Below the pieces are notes generated by a model. The model did not search any database. It was not told where the DNA came from and saw nothing but the letters and a program-made list of their open reading frames with translations. Below are positions 55,801 through 64,000 of a stretch of 64,000 nucleotides of DNA, piece after piece. Origin of the DNA: Kitasatospora terrestris. Lineage in GTDB: Bacteria; Actinomycetota; Actinomycetes; Streptomycetales; Streptomycetaceae. The position numbers were made by a program, and so were the translations under genes. The number at the start of each line of letters is the position of its first letter. The stretch's first letter is position 1. Location: positions 4,402,001-4,466,000 of the forward strand of contig NZ_BAABIS010000001.1 of assembly GCF_039542905.1 (NCBI RefSeq), in the 5' to 3' direction.

Positions 55801-56649
55801 ATGAGCAAGATCCTGGTCATCGGCGCGGGCGGCCAGGTCGGCGCCTCGGTCGTCGAGCAGCTGCTGGAGGCCGGCGCCGAGGTGCGGGCCGGCGCCCGCA
55901 ACCCCGAGAAGCTGTCGCTGCCGGCCGCCGTCGAGGTCGTCAAGGCCGACCTGACGGACGGAGCCAGCCTGAAGGAGGCGCTGAACGGCGTCGCCAAGGT
56001 CTTCCTGTACGCGGTGCCGCAGGGCATCGAGACCTTCCTGGAGGCCGCGAAGGCCACCGGCGTCGAGCACGTGGTGCTGCTCTCCTCGCAGACCGTGGTG
56101 GACGCCTTCCCGGTGCAGGAGCCGATCACCGTCATGCACCGCACGGTGGAGGACGCGATCGTCGCCTCCGGCATCGCCTACACCTTCGTGCGGCCGCACA
56201 ACTTCGCCACCAACATCCTGATGTGGGGCTGGCCGGAGTCGATCAAGGCCGAGGGCCTGGTCCGCTTCCCGTACCCGGAGTCGCACAGCGACGCCATCCA
56301 CGAGAAGGACATCGCCGCCGTCGCGGTCGCCGCCCTCACCCGGCCCGGCCACGAGAACCAGGCGTACTTCATCAGCGGCCCCGAGTCGATCACCCAGCGC
56401 CGCCAGCTGGAGATCCTCTCCGAGGTGCTCGGCCGCCCGCTGGAGTACGTCGAGCTGACCGAGGCCGAGGCCCGCGAGGCGCTCTCCCCGATCGTGCCGA
56501 TCTGGGTGATGGACGCCGTGGTCGGCTACTGGGCCGGCTCCGACAACGTCCCGAGCCACCTGACCGACAACGTCGAGAAGATCACCGGCCGCCCGGCCCG
56601 GACCTTCGCCGAGTGGGCGAAGGACCACGCCGCGGACTTCACCGCCTGA
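55801..56649 (+). CDS. NmrA-like NAD(P)-binding oxidoreductase
   Basis: A 282-residue atypical SDR: ILVIGAGGQVGASVVEQLLEAG at the start, VEHVVLLSSQTVVD about residue 93, TFVRPHNFATNILMWGW about 120. It is a paralogue of the protein at 18617-19471, sharing the sequence of motifs and the ending FAEWAKDHAADF. It lies 29 bp after the acyltransferase gene with GAGAGAG before the ATG, so both share a transcript. A quinone-reductase or sensor role is likely for the family. Confidence 0.9.
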   Translation: MSKILVIGAGGQVGASVVEQLLEAGAEVRAGARNPEKLSLPAAVEVVKADLTDGASLKEALNGVAKVFLYAVPQGIETFLEAAKATGVEHVVLLSSQTVVDAFPVQEPITVMHRTVEDAIVASGIAYTFVRPHNFATNILMWGWPESIKAEGLVRFPYPESHSDAIHEKDIAAVAVAALTRPGHENQAYFISGPESITQRRQLEILSEVLGRPLEYVELTEAEAREALSPIVPIWVMDAVVGYWAGSDNVPSHLTDNVEKITGRPARTFAEWAKDHAADFTA

Positions 56650-56667
56650 CCCGCCCGTCCCCCCCCA

Positions 56668-56699
56668 CGCGAGGCCCCCGCTCCGGCGGGGGCCTCGCG
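56668..56699 (+). terminator. Terminator after the NmrA gene
   Basis: CGCGAGGCCCCCGC (56668-56681) pairs perfectly with GCGGGGGCCTCGCG (56686-56699) around TCCG, 18 bp after the stop codon. Confidence 0.9.
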
Positions 56700-56897
56700 G
56701 CGTCCCCGGGCGGTGGTGGCTGGGCCACACCCGATCCGGCCGGCGGCCCCGGAAAACCGGGCCGCCCGGCCAGGGGGGTGTGGTCGGACACCCGTCGGAG
56801 GGTCGAGAGGGGTGAGCTGCGCACCTTAGCGAGCGGGCCCGGAATTCCTAGCGTTGGGAATCGCCGCACCAGCCCACCAATCAGCCGAGGGGTTCCC

Positions 56898-58121
56898 ATG
56901 AGCGGTCTCACCCTGTACTCCCGGGAGGTTCAGGCCCCGGGCCACGCACCGGCCCCGGACCACTCCCACACCCACGACGTCCTGCTGTCGGAGCTGTGCT
57001 CCGTCCTGTTCGCCTCCCTGCCCCGGAGCGACCAGCGCCACAAGGGCGCGCAGTACCTGCGCGGCCTGCTCGGGGCCCAGGGCCGCAAGTCGATCCGCAA
57101 CATCGCCACCGTGGTCGGCGGCCAGGCGGCCGAGCAGAGCCTGCACCACTTCATCACCAGCTCCACCTGGGACTGGGGCCCGGTCCGCCAGGCGCTCGCC
57201 CAGCACCTGGCCCGGATCGCCCCGCCGCAGGCGTACGTGCTGCGCCCGATGGTCATCCCCAAGGCCGGCGACCACTCGGTCGGCGTGGACCGCCGCTTCA
57301 TCCCCGCCCTCGGGCAGGTGCTCAACGCCCAGCAGGCGGTCGGGGTGTGGGCCGCCTCCGAGAGCTTCAGCTGCCCGATCAACTGGCGGCTGCACCTGCC
57401 GCAGACCTGGCTGGACAGCGAACCGCGGCGCAGCCAGGCGCTGATCCCCGAGGAGGTCGACGCCGAGACGGTGGCCGACTGCGGGCTGGAGGCCGTGCTC
57501 GGCCTGCCCGCCCGCTGGGGCCTGCCCACCCGCCCGGTGGTGCTGGACGCCCGGGACGCCGACGCGCTGCGCACCGTGCGCCGCCTCCGCGCGGAGCGGG
57601 TACCGCTGCTGGCCCGGATCAACGGGTCCTTCCCGCTGCTGCCCGCCACCCCGATCGCCGGCCGGCCGGTCGAGCCGACCCCGGCGTTCCAGGTGATGGG
57701 TGCCGCGCGGGACCTGCGCCGTCCGCTGGTGTGGTCCGGCCACACCGGTGCGGTGCGCACCAGCCTGGTCGCCGCGGTGCGGGTGCGGGTGCCCGGTCAG
57801 AGCGCCCGGACGATACCCGGCCTGCGCGGCGACGAGCTGATGCTGGTGGGTGTCGGGGTGCCCGGGCGGCGCTGGCCGAGCGAGCTGTGGCTGACCGACC
57901 TGGTCGACCTGCAGCTGTCCGGCCTGCTGCGGCTCGGCCGGCTGGTCGACCGGGTGGACCGGGACTTCGTCCAGATCGCCGACCGGGTCGGGGTGCGGGA
58001 CTTCGCCGGGCGCTCGTTCAGCGGCTGGCACCGGCACATGTCGCTGGCCTCGGCCGCGCACGCGGTGGTGGCGCTCGGGCGGGGCGCGATGCCGGACGCC
58101 CGTTTCGGCCACGCTTCCTGA
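56898..58121 (+). CDS. IS701-like protein, apparently catalytically inactive
   Basis: A 407-residue protein of the IS701 transposase family: SDQRHKGAQYLRGLLGAQGRKSIRNIA is the typical N-terminal region, IPKAGDHSVGVDRR the start of the RNase-H core, and RSFSGWHRHMSLASAAHA its end. The first catalytic Asp (in the family context x-DxTGFPKxG) is replaced in LRPMVIPKAG, and the last acidic residue before GRS is Ala (DFAGRS). Only the middle Asp (VVLDARDAD) remains. No terminal repeats or target duplication were found. This suggests a domesticated DNA-binding protein, perhaps a regulator of the neighbouring metabolite genes. Confidence 0.8.
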   Translation: MSGLTLYSREVQAPGHAPAPDHSHTHDVLLSELCSVLFASLPRSDQRHKGAQYLRGLLGAQGRKSIRNIATVVGGQAAEQSLHHFITSSTWDWGPVRQALAQHLARIAPPQAYVLRPMVIPKAGDHSVGVDRRFIPALGQVLNAQQAVGVWAASESFSCPINWRLHLPQTWLDSEPRRSQALIPEEVDAETVADCGLEAVLGLPARWGLPTRPVVLDARDADALRTVRRLRAERVPLLARINGSFPLLPATPIAGRPVEPTPAFQVMGAARDLRRPLVWSGHTGAVRTSLVAAVRVRVPGQSARTIPGLRGDELMLVGVGVPGRRWPSELWLTDLVDLQLSGLLRLGRLVDRVDRDFVQIADRVGVRDFAGRSFSGWHRHMSLASAAHAVVALGRGAMPDARFGHAS

Positions 58122-58128
58122 CGTGCGG

Positions 58129-60081
58129 TCAGGACTCCTCGGCCGGCGCGGCGGCCGGGCCCTCGCCGGTGCGGTCGAGCAGCTGCCGGCGCACCCGGGA
58201 CAGCCGCAGCGCGAGCTGGATCTCGAAGGCGCGCTCGGGCTTCTGCCACTCGGGGCCGAGCAGCTCGCTGATCCGCTCCAGGCGGCGGGCCACCGTGTTG
58301 GTGTGCACGTGCAGCTTCTGGGCCGCGTAGGTCGGGCTGTTGCCGGTCTCGAAGTAGGCGCCCAGGGTGCGGGCCAGCTCGGTGAACCGCTGCTGGTCGT
58401 AGTCGAGGACCGGGCCGATGGTGGAGTCGATGAAGCCGTCGACGTCGTGGTTGTCGGACAGCAGCACGCCGATGAAGCCGAGTTCGCGGGCCGAGGCGGC
58501 GCGCCCGGTCGAGCCGAGCGAGGTCATCGCGTCCAGGCAGCGCAGCGCCTCCTGGTGGGCGTGGAACACCGACACGGGGTCGCTGGCCGGGCCGGCCGAG
58601 CTGACCGTGACCGGGGTGCCGAGCAGCGGCGTGAGCTCCTCGGAGACCGCGCGGGCGGCCGCGCCCGGGTCGGTGCCGGGCAGCAGCAGGACGGCGCGGC
58701 CGTTGTCGACCCGCTTCAGGCCGCTCATCCGGTGCGCGTACAGCGAGGCCCAGGTGGCCGCCTTGCCCTGGGAGTCGCCCTCGGGCCGGGCTATCACCAG
58801 CACGTGCGGGCGGGAGAGGTCGATGCCGATCCGCTGCGCCCGCATGGCGAGCTGCTGCGGCGGGCGCTGCGGGGTGGCGAGCAGCTCGTCGAGCAGCTCG
58901 TCCCGGACGTGGCCGAGCGCGGTGGCGGCCCGGCTGCTGTCCAGCAGCAGCGGGACGGCGACGGCCTGGGCGATCAGCTGGGCGACCCGGTCGGCGTGCG
59001 CGGCGTGCGCCGCGGACGGGCGCAGCATCAGGGTGCCCAGGTGCGTGGAGCCGGCCCGGACCGCGGCCGCCCAGAGGTTGTCCGGGAGCGGGACCGGCAG
59101 GCGGACCGTGTGGGCGTCCATCGCGGCGGCCACCACGGTCGGCTCGTCCAGGTCGGGCAGCTCGCCGGCCGAGCTGAGCACGGTGCCGTCCGAGGCGTAG
59201 ATCCGCAGGCCCGAGGCGAGCAGCCGGCCGGCCTCCCTGATCAGCGCGTGCGGGTCGGTGCCGGACAGCGCGAGGTCGAGCAGCACCTGCTGGGCGTCGG
59301 CGAGTTCGCGGACCTCCTGGAGGCCGGCCTCGGCCCGGGAGGTGTCCAGCTCCAGCCGGGAGACGGTGGCGCCGGCCTCCTCCAGCAGCTTGGCCTTCTC
59401 GATCGCCACGCCCGCGAGGTCGCCCAGCGAGGTCATCAGCGCGATCTCGTCCGAGGTGAAGTAGCGGACGCTGCGGTCGGCGATGTACAGCACGCCGAAC
59501 GGGCGGGTGCGGTGGCTGAGCGGCACGGCCATGATGGCGTGCAGGCCCTCGGCCCGGACCACCTCGTCGATCACCGGGCTGTGGTTGATCCGCTGGTCCG
59601 CCAGGTAGTCCGGGGTCCAGAACGGGGAGGGGTTGGCCAGCACGTCGGAGCCGAGCCCGGAGCCCTGCGGCAGCTTGAGGCCGACGCTCAGGGTCGAGGT
59701 GTGCCCGTCGGAGGTGCGGACGTACACGTAGCCCTGCTCCTCGTCGGGCAGGCTGATGTACGACATGTCGACGCCCAGCAGCAGCCGGGCGCGGCGGGTG
59801 ATGACCTTGAGCAGCGAGTCCAGGTCGTAGGGCATCGCCAGGTCGCGGGCGGTGTCCACCAGGGCGGACAGGCCGGCCTCGCGCTGCTGGCGGCGCTTGG
59901 ACTGGGAGCGGATCGACAGCCCGAGCTCGCGGAGCCGGCCGACCGACTCCAGCTCCTCCTCGCTGCTGCCGCAGGTGCGGCGGGCCTCCTCCAGGAGCTC
60001 CTCGAACCTGGCGAGGGGTGCCTCGCTCGCCAGCAGTTCCAGGACGCTGAAGGCGACGGAGTCCGCCAGCCGACCCACCAC
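58129..60081 (-). CDS. GAF/PucR-type transcriptional regulator
   Basis: A 650-residue regulator. After a helical N-terminus there is a GAF domain (about 75-230; LGVDMSYISLPDEEQGYVYV and GVLYIADRSVRYFTSDE), a coiled coil (about 230-265), a CdaR/GGDEF-like middle region, and the PucR C-terminal helix-turn-helix ETGNSPTYAAQKLHVHTNTVARRLERIS. The GTG at 60081 follows AAGGGGA. It is convergent with the IS701-like gene (7 bp apart) and divergent from the methyltransferase gene. The GAF domain suggests small-molecule or redox sensing. Repeats between 60128 and 60321 may be its own or a SARP's binding sites. Confidence 0.9.
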   Translation of the reverse strand: MVGRLADSVAFSVLELLASEAPLARFEELLEEARRTCGSSEEELESVGRLRELGLSIRSQSKRRQQREAGLSALVDTARDLAMPYDLDSLLKVITRRARLLLGVDMSYISLPDEEQGYVYVRTSDGHTSTLSVGLKLPQGSGLGSDVLANPSPFWTPDYLADQRINHSPVIDEVVRAEGLHAIMAVPLSHRTRPFGVLYIADRSVRYFTSDEIALMTSLGDLAGVAIEKAKLLEEAGATVSRLELDTSRAEAGLQEVRELADAQQVLLDLALSGTDPHALIREAGRLLASGLRIYASDGTVLSSAGELPDLDEPTVVAAAMDAHTVRLPVPLPDNLWAAAVRAGSTHLGTLMLRPSAAHAAHADRVAQLIAQAVAVPLLLDSSRAATALGHVRDELLDELLATPQRPPQQLAMRAQRIGIDLSRPHVLVIARPEGDSQGKAATWASLYAHRMSGLKRVDNGRAVLLLPGTDPGAAARAVSEELTPLLGTPVTVSSAGPASDPVSVFHAHQEALRCLDAMTSLGSTGRAASARELGFIGVLLSDNHDVDGFIDSTIGPVLDYDQQRFTELARTLGAYFETGNSPTYAAQKLHVHTNTVARRLERISELLGPEWQKPERAFEIQLALRLSRVRRQLLDRTGEGPAAAPAEES

Positions 60082-60127
60082 TGTCCCCTTCCCCCCTCGG
60101 CACCCCCCGGCGCCCGCCTGCTGAGTT

Positions 60128-60321
60128 GATCAAGGTCGATCAAGCCTACGTGACAGTCTGCGATCGGACGGTATGCGCAGGTGTACGGCTTCGTCAAGCT
60201 TTGGTCAAGGAGGTGCCGCGCCGTGTGGTCGGCCCACCGGTGCCCCGGCCACCGATGGCGGTCACCGGGTGTGTTGCCCGATCACCTTCCGGTGCGCATG
60301 GGCCTTGAGTGAGGCTTGAGC
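60128..60321. promoter_or_regulatory. Three pairs of TCAAG-type heptamer direct repeats
   Basis: GATCAAG at 60128 and 60138; GTCAAGC at 60193 with GTCAAGG at 60204; and on the other strand CTTGAGT at 60304 with CTTGAGC at 60315. The last two pairs have exactly 4-bp spacers (11-bp period), the arrangement bound by SARP-type antibiotic regulators. They lie in the 294-bp region between the PucR-type and methyltransferase genes. Confidence 0.55.
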
Positions 60322-60375
60322 CACTAACGAGACGTCAGGCAGCCGGCCTGTGCAGAGCTTCTGGGGAGAGCAGCA

Positions 60376-61143
60376 ATGCAGGACGTGATGGACTACCGCC
60401 GTTCGCTCGAGCGGAGCCGCCTCTCGCGGATGCGGAGGGACGGGGCGTCGGTGTTCACCATGCAGGGCCGCGAGTGGGACCAGCTGCCGGGGGTGTTCGC
60501 CCCGACCGACTCGCCGTCCACCGGGATCGCGCTGGACCTGCTGGGTCTGGCCTCGCCGGACGCCCGCACGCACGGTTCGGTGCTGGAGATCGGCTGCGGC
60601 ACCGGGGTGATCGCGGTGACCGCGGCCCTGGCCGGCAGCGAGCGGGTGGTCGCCTCCGACATCAACCCGTTCGCCGCCGAGAACGCGCAGCTGAACGCGG
60701 CGCGCCACGGGGTCGGCCACAAGGTCCACGCGGTGCACAGCGACCTGTTCGACGCCCTGGAGCCGGGCGAGCGCTTCGACACCATCTTCTGGAGTTCCAA
60801 CTACGTGCTGGCCCCCGAGGACTACGCGTACGAGCACCCGCACGAGCGGGCCTACGTGGACGCCGGGTACGCGGCCCACCGCCGCTTCCTGGCCGAGGCC
60901 CCGTCCTGGCTCACCCCGAACGGCTCGGTGCTGCTGCACTTCTCCAGCCGGGGCGACCTGCTCAGCCTGATGAGGATCGCGGGCGAGGTCGACCGGGCGC
61001 TGCGGATGGTGCGCGTCCTGCCGGTCCAGGAGGGCGAGCACGAGGTGCAGCACATGTTGATAGAGATCGCCCCGCGTCATCGGACGCCGTCCGTGCCGGG
61101 CACCCGCACGGACGCGGTGCCGCAGCAGGGCCGCCGGGGCTGA
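60376..61143 (+). CDS. SAM-dependent methyltransferase (HemK/MTS-like)
   Basis: A 255-residue class I methyltransferase. The SAM loop is VLEIGCGTGVIAVTAALAG, followed by acidic VVASDINPFAAENAQ. The usual NPPY motif of MTS/HemK enzymes is replaced by FWSSNYVLAPED, which argues against a glutamine or nucleobase-amino substrate. GGGGAG precedes the ATG. It is 16 bp before pabAB and divergent from the PucR-type regulator, so it probably belongs to the same specialised pathway. Confidence 0.85.
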   Translation: MQDVMDYRRSLERSRLSRMRRDGASVFTMQGREWDQLPGVFAPTDSPSTGIALDLLGLASPDARTHGSVLEIGCGTGVIAVTAALAGSERVVASDINPFAAENAQLNAARHGVGHKVHAVHSDLFDALEPGERFDTIFWSSNYVLAPEDYAYEHPHERAYVDAGYAAHRRFLAEAPSWLTPNGSVLLHFSSRGDLLSLMRIAGEVDRALRMVRVLPVQEGEHEVQHMLIEIAPRHRTPSVPGTRTDAVPQQGRRG

Positions 61144-61159
61144 GGGCGAGGAGCCGACG

Positions 61160-63277
61160 ATGCGCACGCTACTGGTCGACAACTACGATTCGTTTACGTA
61201 CAACCTTTTCCACTACCTGGCCGAGGTCAACGGCGAGGAGCCCGAGGTGGTCGTCAACGACGACCCCGCCTGGCAGTTCGACCGGCTCGCCGAGTTCGAC
61301 AGCGTGGTGCTCTCGCCCGGTCCGGGCAGCCCCGAGCGGCCCTCGGACTTCGGCATCTGCCGGGAGGTCCTGGAGCGCGGCGGCCTGCCGGTGCTCGGGG
61401 TGTGCCTGGGCCACCAGGGCCTCGCGGCGCTGCACGGCGGCCGGGTCTCCCGCGCCCCCGAGCCGTACCACGGCCGGCTCTCGGCGGTGGTGCACAACGG
61501 CACCGACCTGTTCGCCGGCCTGCCCTCGCCGTTCGAGGCGGTCCGCTACCACTCGCTGGCGGTCGACCGGCTCTCGCCCGAACTGGCCGCCACCGCGTGG
61601 ACCCGGGACGGCGTCCTGATGGGCCTGAAGCACCGCCAGAAGCCCCTGTGGGGAGTGCAGTTCCACCCCGAGTCGATCGGCGGCAGCTACGGCCACCGGC
61701 TGCTGGAGAACTTCCGCGACCTGGCCGACGAGCACAACCACCGCACCGGCCGCACGGTGCGCCGCACCCCGCGCCCGCAGCCGGAACCGGACGCCCGCTT
61801 CCTGCCGCGCCGCCGCTTCAAGGTGCTCACCCGCGAACTGGCCACCCGCTGGGAGGACGAGGTCGCCTACGACCGGCTGTTCCGCGGCGGCCCGTTCGCG
61901 TACTGGCTGGACAGCAGCCGTCCGGACGACAACCAGGGCCGCTTCTCGATCATGGGTGACGCGGCCGGCCCGCTCGGCCGGGTGGCCACCGCGGACGCCT
62001 GGAACTCCACCGTGGTGGTCCGGGACCAGTCCGGCGCCGAGGTGGTCTCCGGCACCTTCCTGGACTGGCTCGACCAGGACCTGCGGCAGCACGCCGTGGA
62101 CATCCCCGAGCTGCCCTTCGACTTCGCGCTGGGCTGGGTCGGCTACCTCGGCTACGAGCTCAAGGCCGAGTGCGGCGGCGACCGCGCCCACCGCTCCGAC
62201 CTGCCGGACGCCGCCCTGGTGTTCAGCGCCCGCGCCCTGGTGCTCGACCACGCCACCAACACCAGCCACCTGCTGGCGCTCGCCGAGGAGGGCGAGGAGG
62301 AGGCGGCCGAGGCCTGGCTGCGGGACGCCTCCGAGCGGCTCGCCGAGTCCGTCGGCAACCGGCTGCGGATGGCCGCCCAGCCGATGCCGCTGGGCCGGAT
62401 CGCCATGCGCCACGACCGCGAGGAGTACCTCGGCCTGGTCGAGCGGTGCCAGGAGGAGATCGCCGCCGGCGAGACCTACGAGGCCTGCCTGACCAACATG
62501 CTGGAGGCGCCCGGCCGGATCGACCCGTGGGAGGGCTACCGCTTCCTGCGCCGGGTCAGCCCCGCGCCGTTCGCCGCCCTGCTGCAGTTCGGCAAGGTCC
62601 AGGTGCTCAGCAGCTCGCCGGAGCGTTTCCTGCGGGTGGACGGCGAGCGCCGGGCCGAGTCCCGGCCGATCAAGGGCACCCGGCCGCGCGGCGCGACCCA
62701 CCGCGAGGACCGTGCCCTGGCCGAGGACCTGATCAGCAACGAGAAGGACCGCGCCGAGAACCTGATGATCGTCGACCTGGTCCGCAACGACCTCGGTCGG
62801 TGCGCCAAGGTCGGCACGGTCGAGGCCGAGGACGTGTTCCGGCTGGAGACCTACGCCAAGGCCCACCAGCTGGTCTCCACCGTCCGCGCGGTGCTGCGCG
62901 ACGGGCACTCCGCGGTGGACTGCGTCCGGGCCGCCTTCCCGCCCGGCTCGATGACCGGCGCGCCCAAGCGCCGCACCATGCAGATCCTGGACCGGCTGGA
63001 GGCCGGGCCGCGCGGGGTCTACTCGGGTGCGATCGGCTACTTCTCGCTGAACGGCACCGCCGACCTGAGCGTGGTGATCCGCACCGCCGTGGTCACCCCC
63101 GGACGGATCCGGTACGGCGTGGGCGGCGCGGTGATCGCCCTGTCGGACGCCGCGGCGGAGTTCGAGGAGACGGTGGTGAAGGCCGCGCCGATGCTGGCGC
63201 TGACCGGAGGGGAACTGGAACTCAGGAACGGGGACCGGAGCCGGAACCGGCAGCGGGCGACGGCAGCGGCCGGCTGA
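61160..63277 (+). CDS. pabAB: Fused aminodeoxychorismate synthase PabA-PabB
   Basis: A 705-residue fusion. Residues 1-190 are the glutaminase (LLVDNYDSFTYNLFHYL, nucleophile in LGVCLGHQGLA, His/Glu in GVQFHPESIGG). Residues about 215-690 are the chorismate-binding half; RPIKGTRPRGATHRED carries the PIKGT lysine that marks aminodeoxychorismate synthase rather than anthranilate synthase (PIAGT). It makes 4-amino-4-deoxychorismate, the precursor of p-aminobenzoate. Fused PabAB proteins in streptomycetes are typical of PABA-derived antibiotic pathways, although folate supply is also possible. No lyase (PabC) is visible. Confidence 0.94.
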   Translation: MRTLLVDNYDSFTYNLFHYLAEVNGEEPEVVVNDDPAWQFDRLAEFDSVVLSPGPGSPERPSDFGICREVLERGGLPVLGVCLGHQGLAALHGGRVSRAPEPYHGRLSAVVHNGTDLFAGLPSPFEAVRYHSLAVDRLSPELAATAWTRDGVLMGLKHRQKPLWGVQFHPESIGGSYGHRLLENFRDLADEHNHRTGRTVRRTPRPQPEPDARFLPRRRFKVLTRELATRWEDEVAYDRLFRGGPFAYWLDSSRPDDNQGRFSIMGDAAGPLGRVATADAWNSTVVVRDQSGAEVVSGTFLDWLDQDLRQHAVDIPELPFDFALGWVGYLGYELKAECGGDRAHRSDLPDAALVFSARALVLDHATNTSHLLALAEEGEEEAAEAWLRDASERLAESVGNRLRMAAQPMPLGRIAMRHDREEYLGLVERCQEEIAAGETYEACLTNMLEAPGRIDPWEGYRFLRRVSPAPFAALLQFGKVQVLSSSPERFLRVDGERRAESRPIKGTRPRGATHREDRALAEDLISNEKDRAENLMIVDLVRNDLGRCAKVGTVEAEDVFRLETYAKAHQLVSTVRAVLRDGHSAVDCVRAAFPPGSMTGAPKRRTMQILDRLEAGPRGVYSGAIGYFSLNGTADLSVVIRTAVVTPGRIRYGVGGAVIALSDAAAEFEETVVKAAPMLALTGGELELRNGDRSRNRQRATAAAG

Positions 63278-64000
63278 GGCCGGCGGCCCGCAGCCGTGCG
63301 GCGAGCGCCGCGTGGAGGCCGAGCCAGGCGTCGACCAGACCGGTGACGGCCTCGGACTCCAGGCGGCGCACCACGGCGTCGTAGGCGATGCCGAGCCGGC
63401 CCAGCCCGTCGAGGACGGACCGGGCCGCCTCGTGCTGACCCATCAAGGTGTCGCCGCGCAGCTGCAGGCTGGTCGCGGCCTCGTCCAGGACCGGGCAGTT
63501 CATCGCGTGCACGGTGCCCCAGGAGACCAGGCCCTCGACGTAGCGGGCCCGGGCGGCGGCCGGATCGGCGAGCGCGGAGGCGGTCCACAGCAGCCGCTGC
63601 GGACGCGCGCCGTTGGCGCGCAGGGCCCGCCAGCGGGCGCTGCCCAGCCGCTCCTCGTACACCCGGTACATCAGCCGGGCCACCGCCAGGGCGGCCCGGC
63701 CGCGCAGCGCGCCCGCGTCCGGTGAGCCGATGTCGGCCAGCCGGCCGTCCACCTCGCGGTCCACCGGGCCGACCGGCAGGGAGGCCACCGAGGCGATCGT
63801 GGACAGCTGACGGCCGGCCGCGAGCGCGCGCTCCAGGCCGTCGAAGTACGCGTCCACGGCCTGGCCGTAGCGGGTCACCGAGAACACCCCGGTGATGTGC
63901 ACGCCGACGCCGGCCGCCACGCAGTCGCGCACGGCCAGCAGGCCCTCGGCGGTCGCCGGGACCTTCACCAGCATGTTCGGACGGTCCACCGCCCGGGCCA
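63222..64000 (-). CDS. Transaldolase-family protein (cut by window edge)
   Basis: The C-terminal 258 residues of a transaldolase. The active-site lysine is in NMLVKVPATAEGL, GVHITGVFSVTRYGQAVDAYFDGLERA is the typical next strand and helix, and AARPQ is approached by NGARPQRLLWTASAL, the conserved end of the family. The N-terminal third lies beyond the right edge. The last 56 bp overlap the end of pabAB on the other strand, so the genes are convergent. Transaldolases act in the pentose phosphate pathway; a divergent copy next to pabAB suggests a dedicated sugar-building role. Confidence 0.88.
   Translation of the reverse strand, partial: ARAVDRPNMLVKVPATAEGLLAVRDCVAAGVGVHITGVFSVTRYGQAVDAYFDGLERALAAGRQLSTIASVASLPVGPVDREVDGRLADIGSPDAGALRGRAALAVARLMYRVYEERLGSARWRALRANGARPQRLLWTASALADPAAARARYVEGLVSWGTVHAMNCPVLDEAATSLQLRGDTLMGQHEAARSVLDGLGRLGIAYDAVVRRLESEAVTGLVDAWLGLHAALAARLRAAGLSRPLPSPAAGSGSGPRS

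Noticed and set aside
56898..58121. Calling the IS701-like gene an active insertion sequence
   Set aside because: I could find no inverted repeats or target duplication around it, and two catalytic acids appear missing.
61160..63277. Annotation as anthranilate synthase
   Set aside because: The PIKGT motif, with lysine, indicates aminodeoxychorismate synthase; anthranilate synthases have PIAGT.

Overview
The window is a GC-rich actinomycete chromosome segment from the Streptomyces/Kitasatospora group. The evidence is very strong third-position G+C, GTG starts, several TANNNT-N6/7-start leaderless promoters, BldC, and the order purF, purM, DUF3073 gene, valine dehydrogenase, hypothetical gene, bldC, tRNA-Asp, which from memory matches the S. 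coelicolor core chromosome. Both ends are cut, inside pheA on the left and a transaldolase gene on the right.

Layout. 1-6.5 kb: partial pheA, then a leftward copper/haem envelope cluster (membrane protein, YcnI, SCO1, PCuAC, CopC-CopD, Tat-exported DyP peroxidase). 6.7-9.6 kb: anti-sigma-type ATPase, a DGPF protein/ECF42 sigma pair, a membrane protein. 9.8-14.2 kb: truncated LysR gene fused to an allantoicase scrap, amidase, a TetR regulator with its probable operator and hydrolase target, DUF5302, and a 35-codon membrane peptide. 14.3-20.5 kb: PP2C-like gene with an IS5-family insertion at its stop codon, GNAT, pirin, MarR/NmrA genes, SseB-like gene. 20.7-25.9 kb: FadE5-like acyl-CoA dehydrogenase, M18 aminopeptidase, thioredoxin-NHL gene.

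25.8-31.9 kb is a compact integrated element of about 6.13 kb. A large serine integrase sits beside one end, a 10-bp core repeat marks both ends, and the target is the thioredoxin-NHL gene. The element supplies a diverged replacement for the first 41 codons, so the target stays intact, while the original 5' end is stranded at the far side as a 46-codon remnant. Its cargo is an AT-richer operon of three unrecognised genes (two soluble proteins, one membrane protein), an HTH/DUF5919-like protein, two tiny genes, and a small resolvase with a res-like site. The three-gene operon is the best candidate here for an undescribed system; its function is unknown.

32-44.6 kb: two phosphotransferases, small membrane and LURP-like proteins, GNAT under a large operator-like palindrome, purA, a degenerate diacylglycerol-kinase-like gene, purF, purM, vdh, bldC and tRNA-Asp. 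44.7-51 kb: HrpA helicase followed by a WXG100 protein and a WXG-like/NlpC-P60 fusion, probably type VII secretion substrates. 51-56.7 kb: a divergent set with hydrolase, MFS exporter and quinone oxidoreductase one way, acyltransferase and NmrA protein the other. 56.9-64 kb: an IS701-like protein apparently lacking catalytic acids, a GAF/PucR regulator, a methyltransferase, fused PabAB (aminodeoxychorismate synthase) and a transaldolase. Heptamer direct repeats resembling SARP boxes lie in the divergent promoter region, suggesting the edge of a p-aminobenzoate-derived specialised-metabolite locus.

Gene names come from recognised motifs and remembered family features; no database search was run.
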